Shown here in pieces: positions 1 through 4,867 of a stretch of 8,732 nucleotides of DNA (position 1 is the first letter of the stretch; each line of letters starts with the position of its first letter). The position numbers were made by a program, and so were the translations under genes. Source of the stretch: Phycisphaera sp. (GTDB lineage Bacteria > Planctomycetota > Phycisphaerae > Phycisphaerales > Phycisphaeraceae); assembly GCA_029287335.1 (NCBI GenBank), contig JARFRI010000186.1, positions 1-8,732 of the forward strand. Direction: 5' to 3'. The notes under the pieces are model-generated. The model saw only the letters and a program-made list of their open reading frames with translations. It was not told where the DNA came from and searched no databases.

Positions 1-46
1 CGGTCCATGCGGGGTTGTCTTGGGCTTGGCTGTGTTTCACGTTAGA

Positions 47-64
47 GGATCATAGCCATGATCC
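47..64 (-). terminator. Possible hairpin just after the M48 peptidase gene
   Basis: A perfect 7-bp inverted repeat (GGATCAT at 47-53, ATGATCC at 58-64) with a 4-base loop lies immediately downstream of the stop codon of the minus-strand peptidase gene. In transcript orientation it could form the hairpin of a weak terminator, but no U-tract follows it. It may only be a 3' end stabiliser or chance. The rest of 1-46 shows nothing that I can name. Confidence 0.25.
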
Positions 65-65
65 A

Positions 66-1034
66 TCAGTTCGCTTGCTTGGCACATTGATCACAACCCA
101 CATGCATCGCGTCTTGCCAGGAGATCCCTGCCAGCTTCTCAAACTCGGCGGGGCTCAAAAAGGCACTCGCCCCGTGCTTGGCCGGGGGCAGTTTGCTCAA
201 GGGCGTGAGGACGTTTTTCGTGAAGCTGTCAAAGCCCATGTTGTAGTAGCCCTCGTCTTTGTAGCGTGGGTAGTTCTTCGTGATGATTTCTTCGAGTTTG
301 CTGATACGCGTATCGGATGCGGGGTGGGTCGATAACCATTCGGGCGGGCTCGATCCGCCGCTGGCCTCGCGGAGGATCTCCATGACTTGGATTTGGCCGA
401 CGGGGTTGTAGCCGACCTTGGCCATGTATCGGACGCCCAAGGCGTCGGCTTCGAGTTCATTTGATCGGCTGTACTTGAGCAAGAAGAGCTGGCCGCCGGC
501 CGCGGTGCCCACGCCGAGCACTTGCATCCATTCGTTATCGCTCACCGCCCCGCCGATACCCACCGCGAGGATCAGGCCTTGGGCGAGCAAGGCCTTGCCC
601 ATCCGCTCGTTGCCGTGCCGCGCGGTGACGTGGCCGATCTCGTGCCCAAGCACGCCGGCCAACTGCGCCTCGTTATCCATCTTCTCGATCAGGCCCCGGC
701 TCATAAAAACCTTCCCGCCGGGCAATGCAAAGGCATTGATCACCTGCGAGTCCAATACAAAAAACTCCCACTGGATCTCCGGCATCTCGCTCTGTGCCGC
801 GAGCCTGGCTCCTAAATCGCGGACATAGTTGACCACGCCCTGATCCGGCAGCTCCCCGCCGCTCTGATCAATGAACTCCGGGGCCGCCTCGTTGCCGATT
901 TTGACCTCTTCCTCCCAGGACATGGGCAAAAACTGGCTCCGCCCCGTCGCTTCATTCGTGCTACAGCCCACCAGCGGCAGCAGGACAAACAACAAAACGA
1001 GCGATAACCGGGACAACCACTTGAGCAGATTCAT
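66..1034 (-). CDS. M48-family zinc metalloprotease, predicted lipoprotein
   Basis: This is a 322-residue metallopeptidase of the M48 (Ste24/LoiP/BepA-like) family. The N-terminus has a charged and then hydrophobic stretch ending in the lipobox LVGC with the lipidated cysteine at residue 24, so the protein should be anchored in the periplasm. The zinc site is visible: HEIGH at about residues 131-135, and the third ligand Glu in the SRSNELEAD motif at about residue 193. The M48 signature LSTHPxxxxRI follows at about 234-244. Family members degrade misassembled envelope proteins or help outer-membrane assembly; the exact substrate here is unknown. I chose the start at 1034 because an AGGAG sits 7 bases upstream of it, whereas the in-frame ATG at 1052 lies upstream of that site and has none. 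The C-terminus carries an unusual C-x-x-C pair (Cys314, Cys317). The gene is monocistronic as far as visible and diverges from the next gene. Confidence 0.93.
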   Translation of the reverse strand: MNLLKWLSRLSLVLLFVLLPLVGCSTNEATGRSQFLPMSWEEEVKIGNEAAPEFIDQSGGELPDQGVVNYVRDLGARLAAQSEMPEIQWEFFVLDSQVINAFALPGGKVFMSRGLIEKMDNEAQLAGVLGHEIGHVTARHGNERMGKALLAQGLILAVGIGGAVSDNEWMQVLGVGTAAGGQLFLLKYSRSNELEADALGVRYMAKVGYNPVGQIQVMEILREASGGSSPPEWLSTHPASDTRISKLEEIITKNYPRYKDEGYYNMGFDSFTKNVLTPLSKLPPAKHGASAFLSPAEFEKLAGISWQDAMHVGCDQCAKQAN

Positions 1035-1041
1035 GGCAAGG

Positions 1042-1046
1042 CTCCT
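1042..1046 (-). promoter_or_regulatory. Ribosome binding site of the M48 peptidase gene
   Basis: AGGAG on the minus strand, 7 bases before the ATG at 1034. It lies downstream of the alternative ATG at 1052 and so decides the start six codons inside the longer reading frame. Confidence 0.75.
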
Positions 1047-1063
1047 ATCCATCTAGCAAAAAG

Positions 1064-1089
1064 ACGTCACAAACGGTTCAAACGTCACA
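1064..1089 (-). repeat. Direct repeat of TGTGACGT upstream of the M48 gene
   Basis: Read on the minus strand, TGTGACGT occurs twice (1082-1089 and 1064-1071), 18 bp apart from start to start, 30-55 bases upstream of the peptidase start codon. TGTGA is the half-site seen by CRP/FNR-type regulators, but here the two copies are direct, not inverted. The position fits an operator or activator site; no regulator can be assigned. The rest of the 1035-1364 intergenic region shows no convincing RNA gene, terminator or complete promoter, though promoters for both divergent genes must lie there. Confidence 0.35.
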
Positions 1090-1354
1090 GATAAGCACAG
1101 TTTATCGCGATCAGGCAAGACTTGGCAGCGATTGAATCCTTGAATTGCAGTGAAGCCATTTTTAATCCTAGCCAGAGCCTTTTCGCTATTGGACCCATCT
1201 TGGTCCGATCACGCCTTAACAAATCACGGATCACGCCAAAAGCCCCAAGGCCCCGATGAACTGGGTACGCAAGTAGTGGCCGGCAGGAAGCCGACCCCTT
1301 CAATCCTTACGACCACGGACGAGACCCACCGCCCCACACCGGGCCAAAACCAGC

Positions 1355-1358
1355 GGAG
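1355..1358 (+). promoter_or_regulatory. Ribosome binding site of the B12-fold protein gene
   Basis: GGAG six bases before the ATG at 1365. It supports that start for the downstream gene. Confidence 0.6.
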
Positions 1359-1364
1359 TGCTGA

Positions 1365-2090
1365 ATGTCCAGCCGAAACAATGCCATCCTCGAACGTTTT
1401 TACACCAGCCTGATCTCCGGCGACCGCCAAGGCGCCCGCGAGATCATGGACGAGGTCTTCACCGCAGACTGCCCGGCGAAAACCGTCGCCAGCAATCTGA
1501 TCTGGCCCACCCTCGATGCGTTGCAGACCATGCGACGCAACGACCAGATCACGCGACTGGCCTACAACTACGCCACGCGGCTGATGCGGTCCATCACCGA
1601 CCAGCTCCAGCTCCGCTACGACCAGCGTGAGTCACGCAACGTGAGCTGCCTGGTCGTCTGCGGTGCCGAGGAGTCCGAAGAGCTCGCCGGCCAACTCGCG
1701 TCCGACCTGCTCGAAGCCGACGGCTACACCGTCTACTTCACCGGCGGCGGGATCAGCAACGACGAGATCGTCGCCCAGCTCGGCGAGCACAAGCTCGACA
1801 AGCTGATCATCTTCGGGGCCATCCCCGCGACCGTGCCCGCGACCCGTCAGCTCATCGACTACCTGCACGACATCGGCTCATGCCCGAACCTGCAGATCAT
1901 CGTGGGCGGCGGCATCTTCAACCGGGCCGACGGCCTGGCCGAGGAAATCGGTGCCGACCTTTGGGCCAACGACCCGATCGAACTGGTTCAAAAGATGAGT
2001 GCCGCAGGCGACCGCCGCATGGACGCGGACCAGCGCACCGTCGGCCGACGCCGCGCCCAACAGAAGCGCAGCAAGAAAGCTGCTGCGTAA
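1365..2090 (+). CDS. Cobalamin-binding-fold protein lacking the cobalt-ligand histidine
   Basis: This 241-residue protein has the two-part layout of corrinoid-binding modules (MetH/MtaC type). It has a helical N-terminal part (about 1-90) and a Rossmann-like part (about 93-212) with the typical pattern LLEADGYTVYFTGG, the GGG turn at about 181-183, and EIGADLWANDP at about 194-204. The hallmark D-x-H-x-x-G is not present: the aligned segment at about 103-108 reads roughly E-x-E-x-x-A, and the Ser of the S-x-L motif is also missing. It is therefore unlikely to bind B12 in the base-off/His-on mode; it may bind cobalamin differently, bind another ligand, or be a purely regulatory or protein-binding module. 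The C-terminal tail (about 215-241) is strongly basic (RRR, KR, KK), which could contact nucleic acid. No methyltransferase or mutase gene is next to it. The gene has its own ribosome site and ends at a strong terminator, so it looks monocistronic. Confidence 0.82.
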   Translation: MSSRNNAILERFYTSLISGDRQGAREIMDEVFTADCPAKTVASNLIWPTLDALQTMRRNDQITRLAYNYATRLMRSITDQLQLRYDQRESRNVSCLVVCGAEESEELAGQLASDLLEADGYTVYFTGGGISNDEIVAQLGEHKLDKLIIFGAIPATVPATRQLIDYLHDIGSCPNLQIIVGGGIFNRADGLAEEIGADLWANDPIELVQKMSAAGDRRMDADQRTVGRRRAQQKRSKKAAA

Positions 2091-2113
2091 GCGAAAGACA
2101 CCACCTCCTTTTT

Positions 2114-2152
2114 AACAGCGGCGTCACTCCTTGAGTGACGCTGCTGTTTTTT
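2114..2152 (+). terminator. Strong intrinsic terminator after the B12-fold gene
   Basis: A 16-bp stem (2114-2129 with 2133-2148, one G-U pair) with a 3-base loop is followed by a T-run (2147-2152, six T in a row, the first two inside the stem). It begins 23 bases after the stop codon. It separates the upstream gene from the pilus locus, so cpaF needs its own promoter. Confidence 0.92.
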
Positions 2153-2179
2153 GTTGCATAAATCCATAGGAAGAAGCGA

Positions 2180-2185
2180 TATACT
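2180..2185 (+). promoter_or_regulatory. Candidate -10 box (TATACT) for cpaF, implying a leaderless transcript
   Basis: TATACT matches the -10 consensus at five of six positions and lies in the only 39-base gap between the terminator and the cpaF start codon. A start of transcription 6-7 bases downstream would fall on the ATG itself (2192). The best upstream -35 candidate, TTGCAT at 2154-2159, leaves a 20-base spacer, which is too long for a standard promoter, so the call rests on the -10 box and position only. Confidence 0.4.
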
Positions 2186-2191
2186 TTCACC

Positions 2192-3301
2192 ATGCCCGAC
2201 CCCGTCCTCTTTCAACGCACAATCGAACACTACCTCGCGCCGATCCTCCCTTACCTGCAGGACACGCAGGTCGCGGAGGTGATGATCAATAACTACCAAG
2301 AGGTCTACATCGAAAAGCAGGGTAGGCTGCACAAGACCGATGCGCAGTTCAAAGACGTCGAGGCCTACGAAGCGGCGGTCAACAACATCCTGCAGTTCAC
2401 CGGCAAGTCGATTGCCGACGACGACATCCTGGTCGATACACGCCTGCCCGATGGGTCGCGCATCCACGTCGCCAAGGAGCCCTGCGCCCGCTTTGGCATG
2501 GCGATGACGATTCGTAAGTTCGCCAAGACGATGCTCGATATCGATTGGCTGACGCACCTGGGCTCGATCACGCCCGCCGCGGCCGAGTACATGCGTGTCG
2601 TCGTCAATAACGAGCAGAACACCCTCGTCGCCGGCGGCACCAGCTCGGGTAAGACGTCGCTGCTCAACGCGCTGTCCGCCTACATCCCCGAGGGCCAGCG
2701 CATCGTCACCATCGAGGACTCGGCCGAGTTGCAACTCCAACAGCCGCACCTGATCTCGCTGGAGAGTAAGTCGGCCGACCAGTTCGGTCGCGGAGCGGTG
2801 AAGATCCGCCAGCTCTTTAAGTCGTCGCTGCGCCTGCGCCCCGACCGCATCATCATCGGCGAGGTGCGCGGTGAAGAAGCGCTGGACATGATCCAGGCGA
2901 TGACCTCCGGCCACGGCGGATCGATGGGCACCCTCCACGCCAACAACGCCTTTGATACGCTCAACCGTCTGGAGACCATGGCGCTGATGTCTGAAGTCGA
3001 GTTGCCGCTGTCGGCACTGCGTAGTCAGATCAGCTCGGCTATCGATGTGGTGATCCACCTGGTGCGTCAGGTCGGCGGGTTCAGGCAGGTGACTCAGATC
3101 GCTGAAGTCTTGCCGTTAGAAGGCAGCGGGCACTACAAGCTGCGGGACATCTTTACGCTTGTTCCCGCGTTGGACGACGAGGGCCATAAGACCATGGAGC
3201 TCTTGCCGACGGGCGAGAAGTCCACGATCGCGGGGCACCTCAAGACGGCGACCGAGGCGATGGTGACGCCGTTAACCGAGCAAATTTTTAACGTCACGTA
3301 A
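2192..3301 (+). CDS. cpaF: Flp/Tad pilus assembly ATPase CpaF/TadA
   Basis: This is a 369-residue secretion ATPase of the VirB11/CpaF (TadA) family. As a cytoplasmic hexamer it would hydrolyse ATP to drive Flp pilin assembly. All motifs are visible in order: Walker A GGTSSGKT at 148-155 with Lys154; the Asp box around IEDSAEL at 174-180; Walker B RIIIGEVRG at 219-227 with catalytic Glu224; and the His box GSMGTLHANN with His249. The N-terminal domain (about 1-140) includes the usual D-x-R-L-P-D-G-x-R element at about 82-90. It is shorter than many CpaF proteins, which carry an extra N-terminal extension. It is the first gene of the pilus locus, just after a terminator. The start ATG has no good ribosome site (AGGAAG lies 18 bases away), so initiation may be leaderless. 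No transcription terminator is evident between it and the first pilin gene. Confidence 0.95.
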   Translation: MPDPVLFQRTIEHYLAPILPYLQDTQVAEVMINNYQEVYIEKQGRLHKTDAQFKDVEAYEAAVNNILQFTGKSIADDDILVDTRLPDGSRIHVAKEPCARFGMAMTIRKFAKTMLDIDWLTHLGSITPAAAEYMRVVVNNEQNTLVAGGTSSGKTSLLNALSAYIPEGQRIVTIEDSAELQLQQPHLISLESKSADQFGRGAVKIRQLFKSSLRLRPDRIIIGEVRGEEALDMIQAMTSGHGGSMGTLHANNAFDTLNRLETMALMSEVELPLSALRSQISSAIDVVIHLVRQVGGFRQVTQIAEVLPLEGSGHYKLRDIFTLVPALDDEGHKTMELLPTGEKSTIAGHLKTATEAMVTPLTEQIFNVT

Positions 3302-3331
3302 TCCATCCAAATGACGAGATGGGCACGAAAC

Positions 3332-3402
3332 GCCTTAAACGCTATTCCACACGTATTATCCGCTTTAAAACAAGCAATAATGATCTGGACTGGGCGTTAA
3401 AC
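3332..3402 (+). repeat. Three direct copies of a GCNTTAAAM motif upstream of the first pilin
   Basis: GCCTTAAAC (3332-3340), GCTTTAAAA (3362-3370) and GCGTTAAAC (3394-3402) lie in the 122-base gap between cpaF and the first pilin gene. Start-to-start distances are 30 and 32 bp, about three helical turns each, and the pilin ATG follows 30 bp after the last copy. Further copies occur at 3662-3670 (before the second pilin) and 4028-4036 (before the prepilin peptidase). The spacing fits sites for one DNA-binding protein on the same face of the helix. A TATTAT box at 3354-3359 and GATACT at 3404-3409 are possible -10 elements in the same gap, without convincing -35 boxes. Confidence 0.4.
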
Positions 3403-3423
3403 CGATACTAGACTTGTTTACAG

Positions 3424-3621
3424 ATGAAGCACTTTTACACCGCCATCCATAGCCTCGTGCCACAACGCCTGCGTGATGATCGCGGTGCGACGATGCTGGA
3501 GTGGTGCCTGCTTTTGGCGGCGGTGGTGATCCCTGCGTGGATTATTATCCGCATCGGGCTGGCGACCCTGGCTGGGCACTACGGCCTGGTCACCACGATC
3601 AACCAGATGCCCTTCCCCTAA
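3424..3621 (+). CDS. Small Flp-type (type IVb) prepilin, probably minor
   Basis: This 65-residue protein has the plan of a Flp prepilin: a charged leader ending in DDRG, then the class IVb cleavage pattern G/x4-E with an aromatic residue (Gly21, Glu26, Trp27), then a single hydrophobic helix (about 27-50) that both anchors and packs the pilin. Cleavage between Gly21 and Ala22 would leave 44 residues. The helix carries Cys28 and the segment VVIPAWIIIRIG, so it is less like canonical Flp than its neighbour; it could be a minor pilin or pseudopilin that initiates or caps the fibre. A start at 3424 is the only reasonable one, although no ribosome site is seen. The gene lies between cpaF and the second pilin, and the prepilin peptidase is encoded about 450 bases downstream. 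Confidence 0.82.
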   Translation: MKHFYTAIHSLVPQRLRDDRGATMLEWCLLLAAVVIPAWIIIRIGLATLAGHYGLVTTINQMPFP

Positions 3622-3661
3622 TCGATTTGTAATCGGCTGATGCAATGCCGACTGACTTGAA

Positions 3662-3670
3662 GCGTTAAAC
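3662..3670 (+). repeat. Single GCGTTAAAC motif upstream of the second pilin
   Basis: This is identical to the copy at 3394-3402. It is flanked by a direct repeat ACTGACT (3651-3657 and 3678-3684). It lies 53-61 bases upstream of the second pilin start, where a promoter or operator is plausible. The rest of the 101-base gap holds only a small inverted repeat (CGATT/AATCG, 3623-3635) and the ribosome site. Confidence 0.3.
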
Positions 3671-3710
3671 TTTTACAACTGACTACCAACCGCTGAGCCA
3701 CCGCTTGGCA

Positions 3711-3715
3711 AGGAG
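3711..3715 (+). promoter_or_regulatory. Ribosome binding site of the second pilin
   Basis: AGGAG seven bases before the ATG at 3723, the best ribosome site in the pilus locus. It places the start at 3723 and rules out the in-frame TTG at 3705, which lies upstream of it. A strong site here and none at the first pilin fits this gene encoding the abundant subunit. Confidence 0.85.
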
Positions 3716-3722
3716 ACCCGAT

Positions 3723-3950
3723 ATGACCAAGATGCTAACGAACATGAAAGAAGCCGTGCTGGAACTTTGGAACGATGACCAAGGTGCCGAGGGCTTGGAA
3801 AAAGTCCTGATCATCGCGGCGATCGCCCTGCCGCTGCTCGCGGTGCTGTTGTTCTTCTCCGGCGAGATCCGCGAGTGGGTCAGCGACAACTGGGAATCCG
3901 TCCAAGGCACCTCGAGCGATGAAAACGATCCCGGCGACAACCCGTTCTGA
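3723..3950 (+). CDS. Flp-type (type IVb) major prepilin candidate
   Basis: This 75-residue prepilin has a 21-residue leader ending in DDQG, followed by AEGLEK, which gives the Flp cleavage pattern with Gly21, Ala22 and Glu26 (+5 of the mature chain). One hydrophobic helix follows (about 28-46), then an amphipathic stretch and an acidic tail DENDPGDNPF. The mature pilin would be 54 residues. The leader has exactly the same length as that of the preceding pilin, so both should be cut by the prepilin peptidase encoded next. The strong ribosome site and the terminator 40 bases behind it suggest high expression, as expected of the main Flp subunit. The acidic, Asn/Asp/Gly-rich tail is probably surface exposed on the fibre. 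Confidence 0.9.
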   Translation: MTKMLTNMKEAVLELWNDDQGAEGLEKVLIIAAIALPLLAVLLFFSGEIREWVSDNWESVQGTSSDENDPGDNPF

Positions 3951-3990
3951 TTGGTTCATCAATCGCCTTGATGTGATACGACTTCATTTT

Positions 3991-4018
3991 CCCCGCGCTA
4001 CCACGCGGGGCTTTTTTT
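3991..4018 (+). terminator. Intrinsic terminator after the pilin genes
   Basis: A GC-only 7-bp stem (3991-3997 with 4004-4010, loop CTACCA) is followed by C and then seven T (4012-4018). It begins 40 bases after the pilin stop codon. It should limit readthrough into the prepilin peptidase gene and so keep the peptidase scarce relative to the pilins. Confidence 0.9.
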
Positions 4019-4029
4019 AGGGCGTCTGC

Positions 4030-4065
4030 TTTAAAAGCTCCAGGCGGAAGCCAGGAGCTTTGAAA
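4030..4065 (+). promoter_or_regulatory. GNRA-capped hairpin in the leader of the prepilin peptidase
   Basis: The arms AAAGCTCC (4034-4041) and GGAGCTTT (4054-4061) pair perfectly. Inside, after one A-A mismatch, GGC (4043-4045) pairs with GCC (4050-4052) around a GGAA loop (4046-4049), a GNRA tetraloop. Outside, after one A-G mismatch, TTT (4030-4032) pairs with AAA (4063-4065). The only Shine-Dalgarno-like sequence before the peptidase, GGAG at 4054-4057, is buried in this stem and is 19 bases from the ATG. It could be a translational control element, a processing site, or a structure that brings the purine-rich arm or start codon into place. Confidence 0.5.
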
Positions 4066-4076
4066 CATCTCACACC

Positions 4077-4649
4077 ATGACCCTCACCCTTGCCTACATC
4101 GCGATCGTCGGCGTGTGCGTCGCTGCCACGGTGATGGACCTGCGCACCGGTCGGATCCCCAACAAGCTCACCGCCTCGGCGATGGCCGCGGGCCTGGTGT
4201 TCTGGCTGATCGCGGGGCTGTTGGCTGGTCGCGGCCTGGTTGGTGCAGAGGGCACGGATAGCGGGACCGTCGCCGCATCGTTCCTCGGCCTGCTCTGCGC
4301 TCTTGTACCGTTTGCGATCCTCGTGTTGCTCGGCGGGCTCGGCGGGGGCGATATGAAACTGATGGGCGCGATCGGGGCATGGAGTGCGAGCTGGCGGATC
4401 GTGCTGGACACGACCATCTATGCGCTGCTGGCCGGGGCGCTGATCGCGATCGTACTGATGGTCCGTACCGGCCGGGTCCGGCTCACACTGGCTCGGCTGA
4501 TTGGTATCGCGGCGAGCGGTGGCAAGGCGGTGACGCCGGACGATGATGCAACCGCGCCGAAAGTGCCCTTCGCGCTGGCGGCCTTGGTCGGTATCGCCAT
4601 CGCCGGGGCCGAGCACATGCTCCGGCTGTGGCCGCCCTTGCTGGGATAA
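4077..4649 (+). CDS. cpaA: Prepilin peptidase CpaA/TadV (A24 aspartic protease)
   Basis: This 190-residue polytopic membrane protein belongs to the A24 prepilin peptidase family, in the short CpaA/TadV form without the N-terminal zinc and methylation region of PilD. The two catalytic aspartates are visible: Asp21 in the sequence DLRTGRIPN right after the first membrane helix, and Asp92 in GGGDMKLMGAIGAW. Hydrophobic segments lie at about 3-20, 36-52, 65-88, 106-126 and 166-182; the family's C-terminal element is recognisable in KVPFALAAL at about 161-169. It should remove the 21-residue leaders of the two Flp prepilins encoded just upstream. The loop at 140-160 (GIAASGGKAVTPDDDATA) is polar and low in complexity. 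The gene has no nearby ribosome site and follows a terminator and a leader hairpin, which implies low or controlled expression. Confidence 0.93.
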   Translation: MTLTLAYIAIVGVCVAATVMDLRTGRIPNKLTASAMAAGLVFWLIAGLLAGRGLVGAEGTDSGTVAASFLGLLCALVPFAILVLLGGLGGGDMKLMGAIGAWSASWRIVLDTTIYALLAGALIAIVLMVRTGRVRLTLARLIGIAASGGKAVTPDDDATAPKVPFALAALVGIAIAGAEHMLRLWPPLLG

Positions 4650-4657
4650 CGGCATAT

Positions 4658-4707
4658 CGGGCAGTTAGAACCGCATTGAGACGTCCTGCTCCTGAAGGAC
4701 TTGCCCG
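4658..4707 (+). other. Nested inverted repeats after cpaA
   Basis: CGGGCA (4658-4663) can pair with TGCCCG (4702-4707), and inside this GTCCT (4683-4687) can pair with AGGAC (4696-4700). The structure starts 9 bases after the cpaA stop codon. No T-run follows, so it is not a standard intrinsic terminator; it may stabilise the 3' end or be chance. Confidence 0.25.
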
Positions 4708-4775
4708 CCTAAACCGAATGGATGATGCGTTTGAAAGAACCTCTACGAAAAACGCAAAACAAGGACTTACAACGC

Positions 4776-4818
4776 TACAATAACGATACGTTCATTTGTC
4801 TCGAAGCCTCGGCTCGAG
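4776..4818 (+). promoter_or_regulatory. Candidate -10 box and leader hairpin for the kinase gene
   Basis: TACAAT (4776-4781) matches the -10 consensus at five of six positions but has no clear -35 box. It would start a transcript near 4788 with an 80-base leader. In that leader, CTCG(A)AGC (4800-4807) pairs with GCTCGAG (4812-4818) around a CTCG loop with one bulged A. These are the only notable elements in the 218-base gap before the kinase besides the nested repeats behind cpaA. Confidence 0.3.
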
Positions 4819-4867
4819 CGCAACAGCCACGCCGTTAAGTCTTGTTCTCTGAAATGGACCCGCCTGC

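Noticed and set aside
1035..1052. Longer start of the M48 gene at 1052
   Set aside because: It would put the AGGAG inside the coding region, and the lipoprotein signal is complete from the ATG at 1034.
1365..2090. Calling the protein a functional cobalamin-dependent methyltransferase subunit
   Set aside because: The cobalt-ligand His and the surrounding motif are absent and no partner methyltransferase gene is nearby.
1988..3058. Long minus-strand open frame of 356 codons opposite cpaF
   Set aside because: It lies antisense to a gene with every CpaF motif intact, shows no recognisable domain, is rich in Arg/His/Asp as expected from reading a GC-rich gene backwards, and crosses the terminator region.
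3705..3722. Upstream TTG start for the second pilin adding six residues
   Set aside because: The AGGAG at 3711-3715 lies inside this extension and is placed ideally for the ATG at 3723; the shorter form also gives a leader of the same length as the other pilin's.
4017..4655. Minus-strand frame opposite the prepilin peptidase
   Set aside because: The peptidase has both catalytic aspartates and membrane helices; the opposite frame is Arg/Gln/His-rich without a fold pattern.
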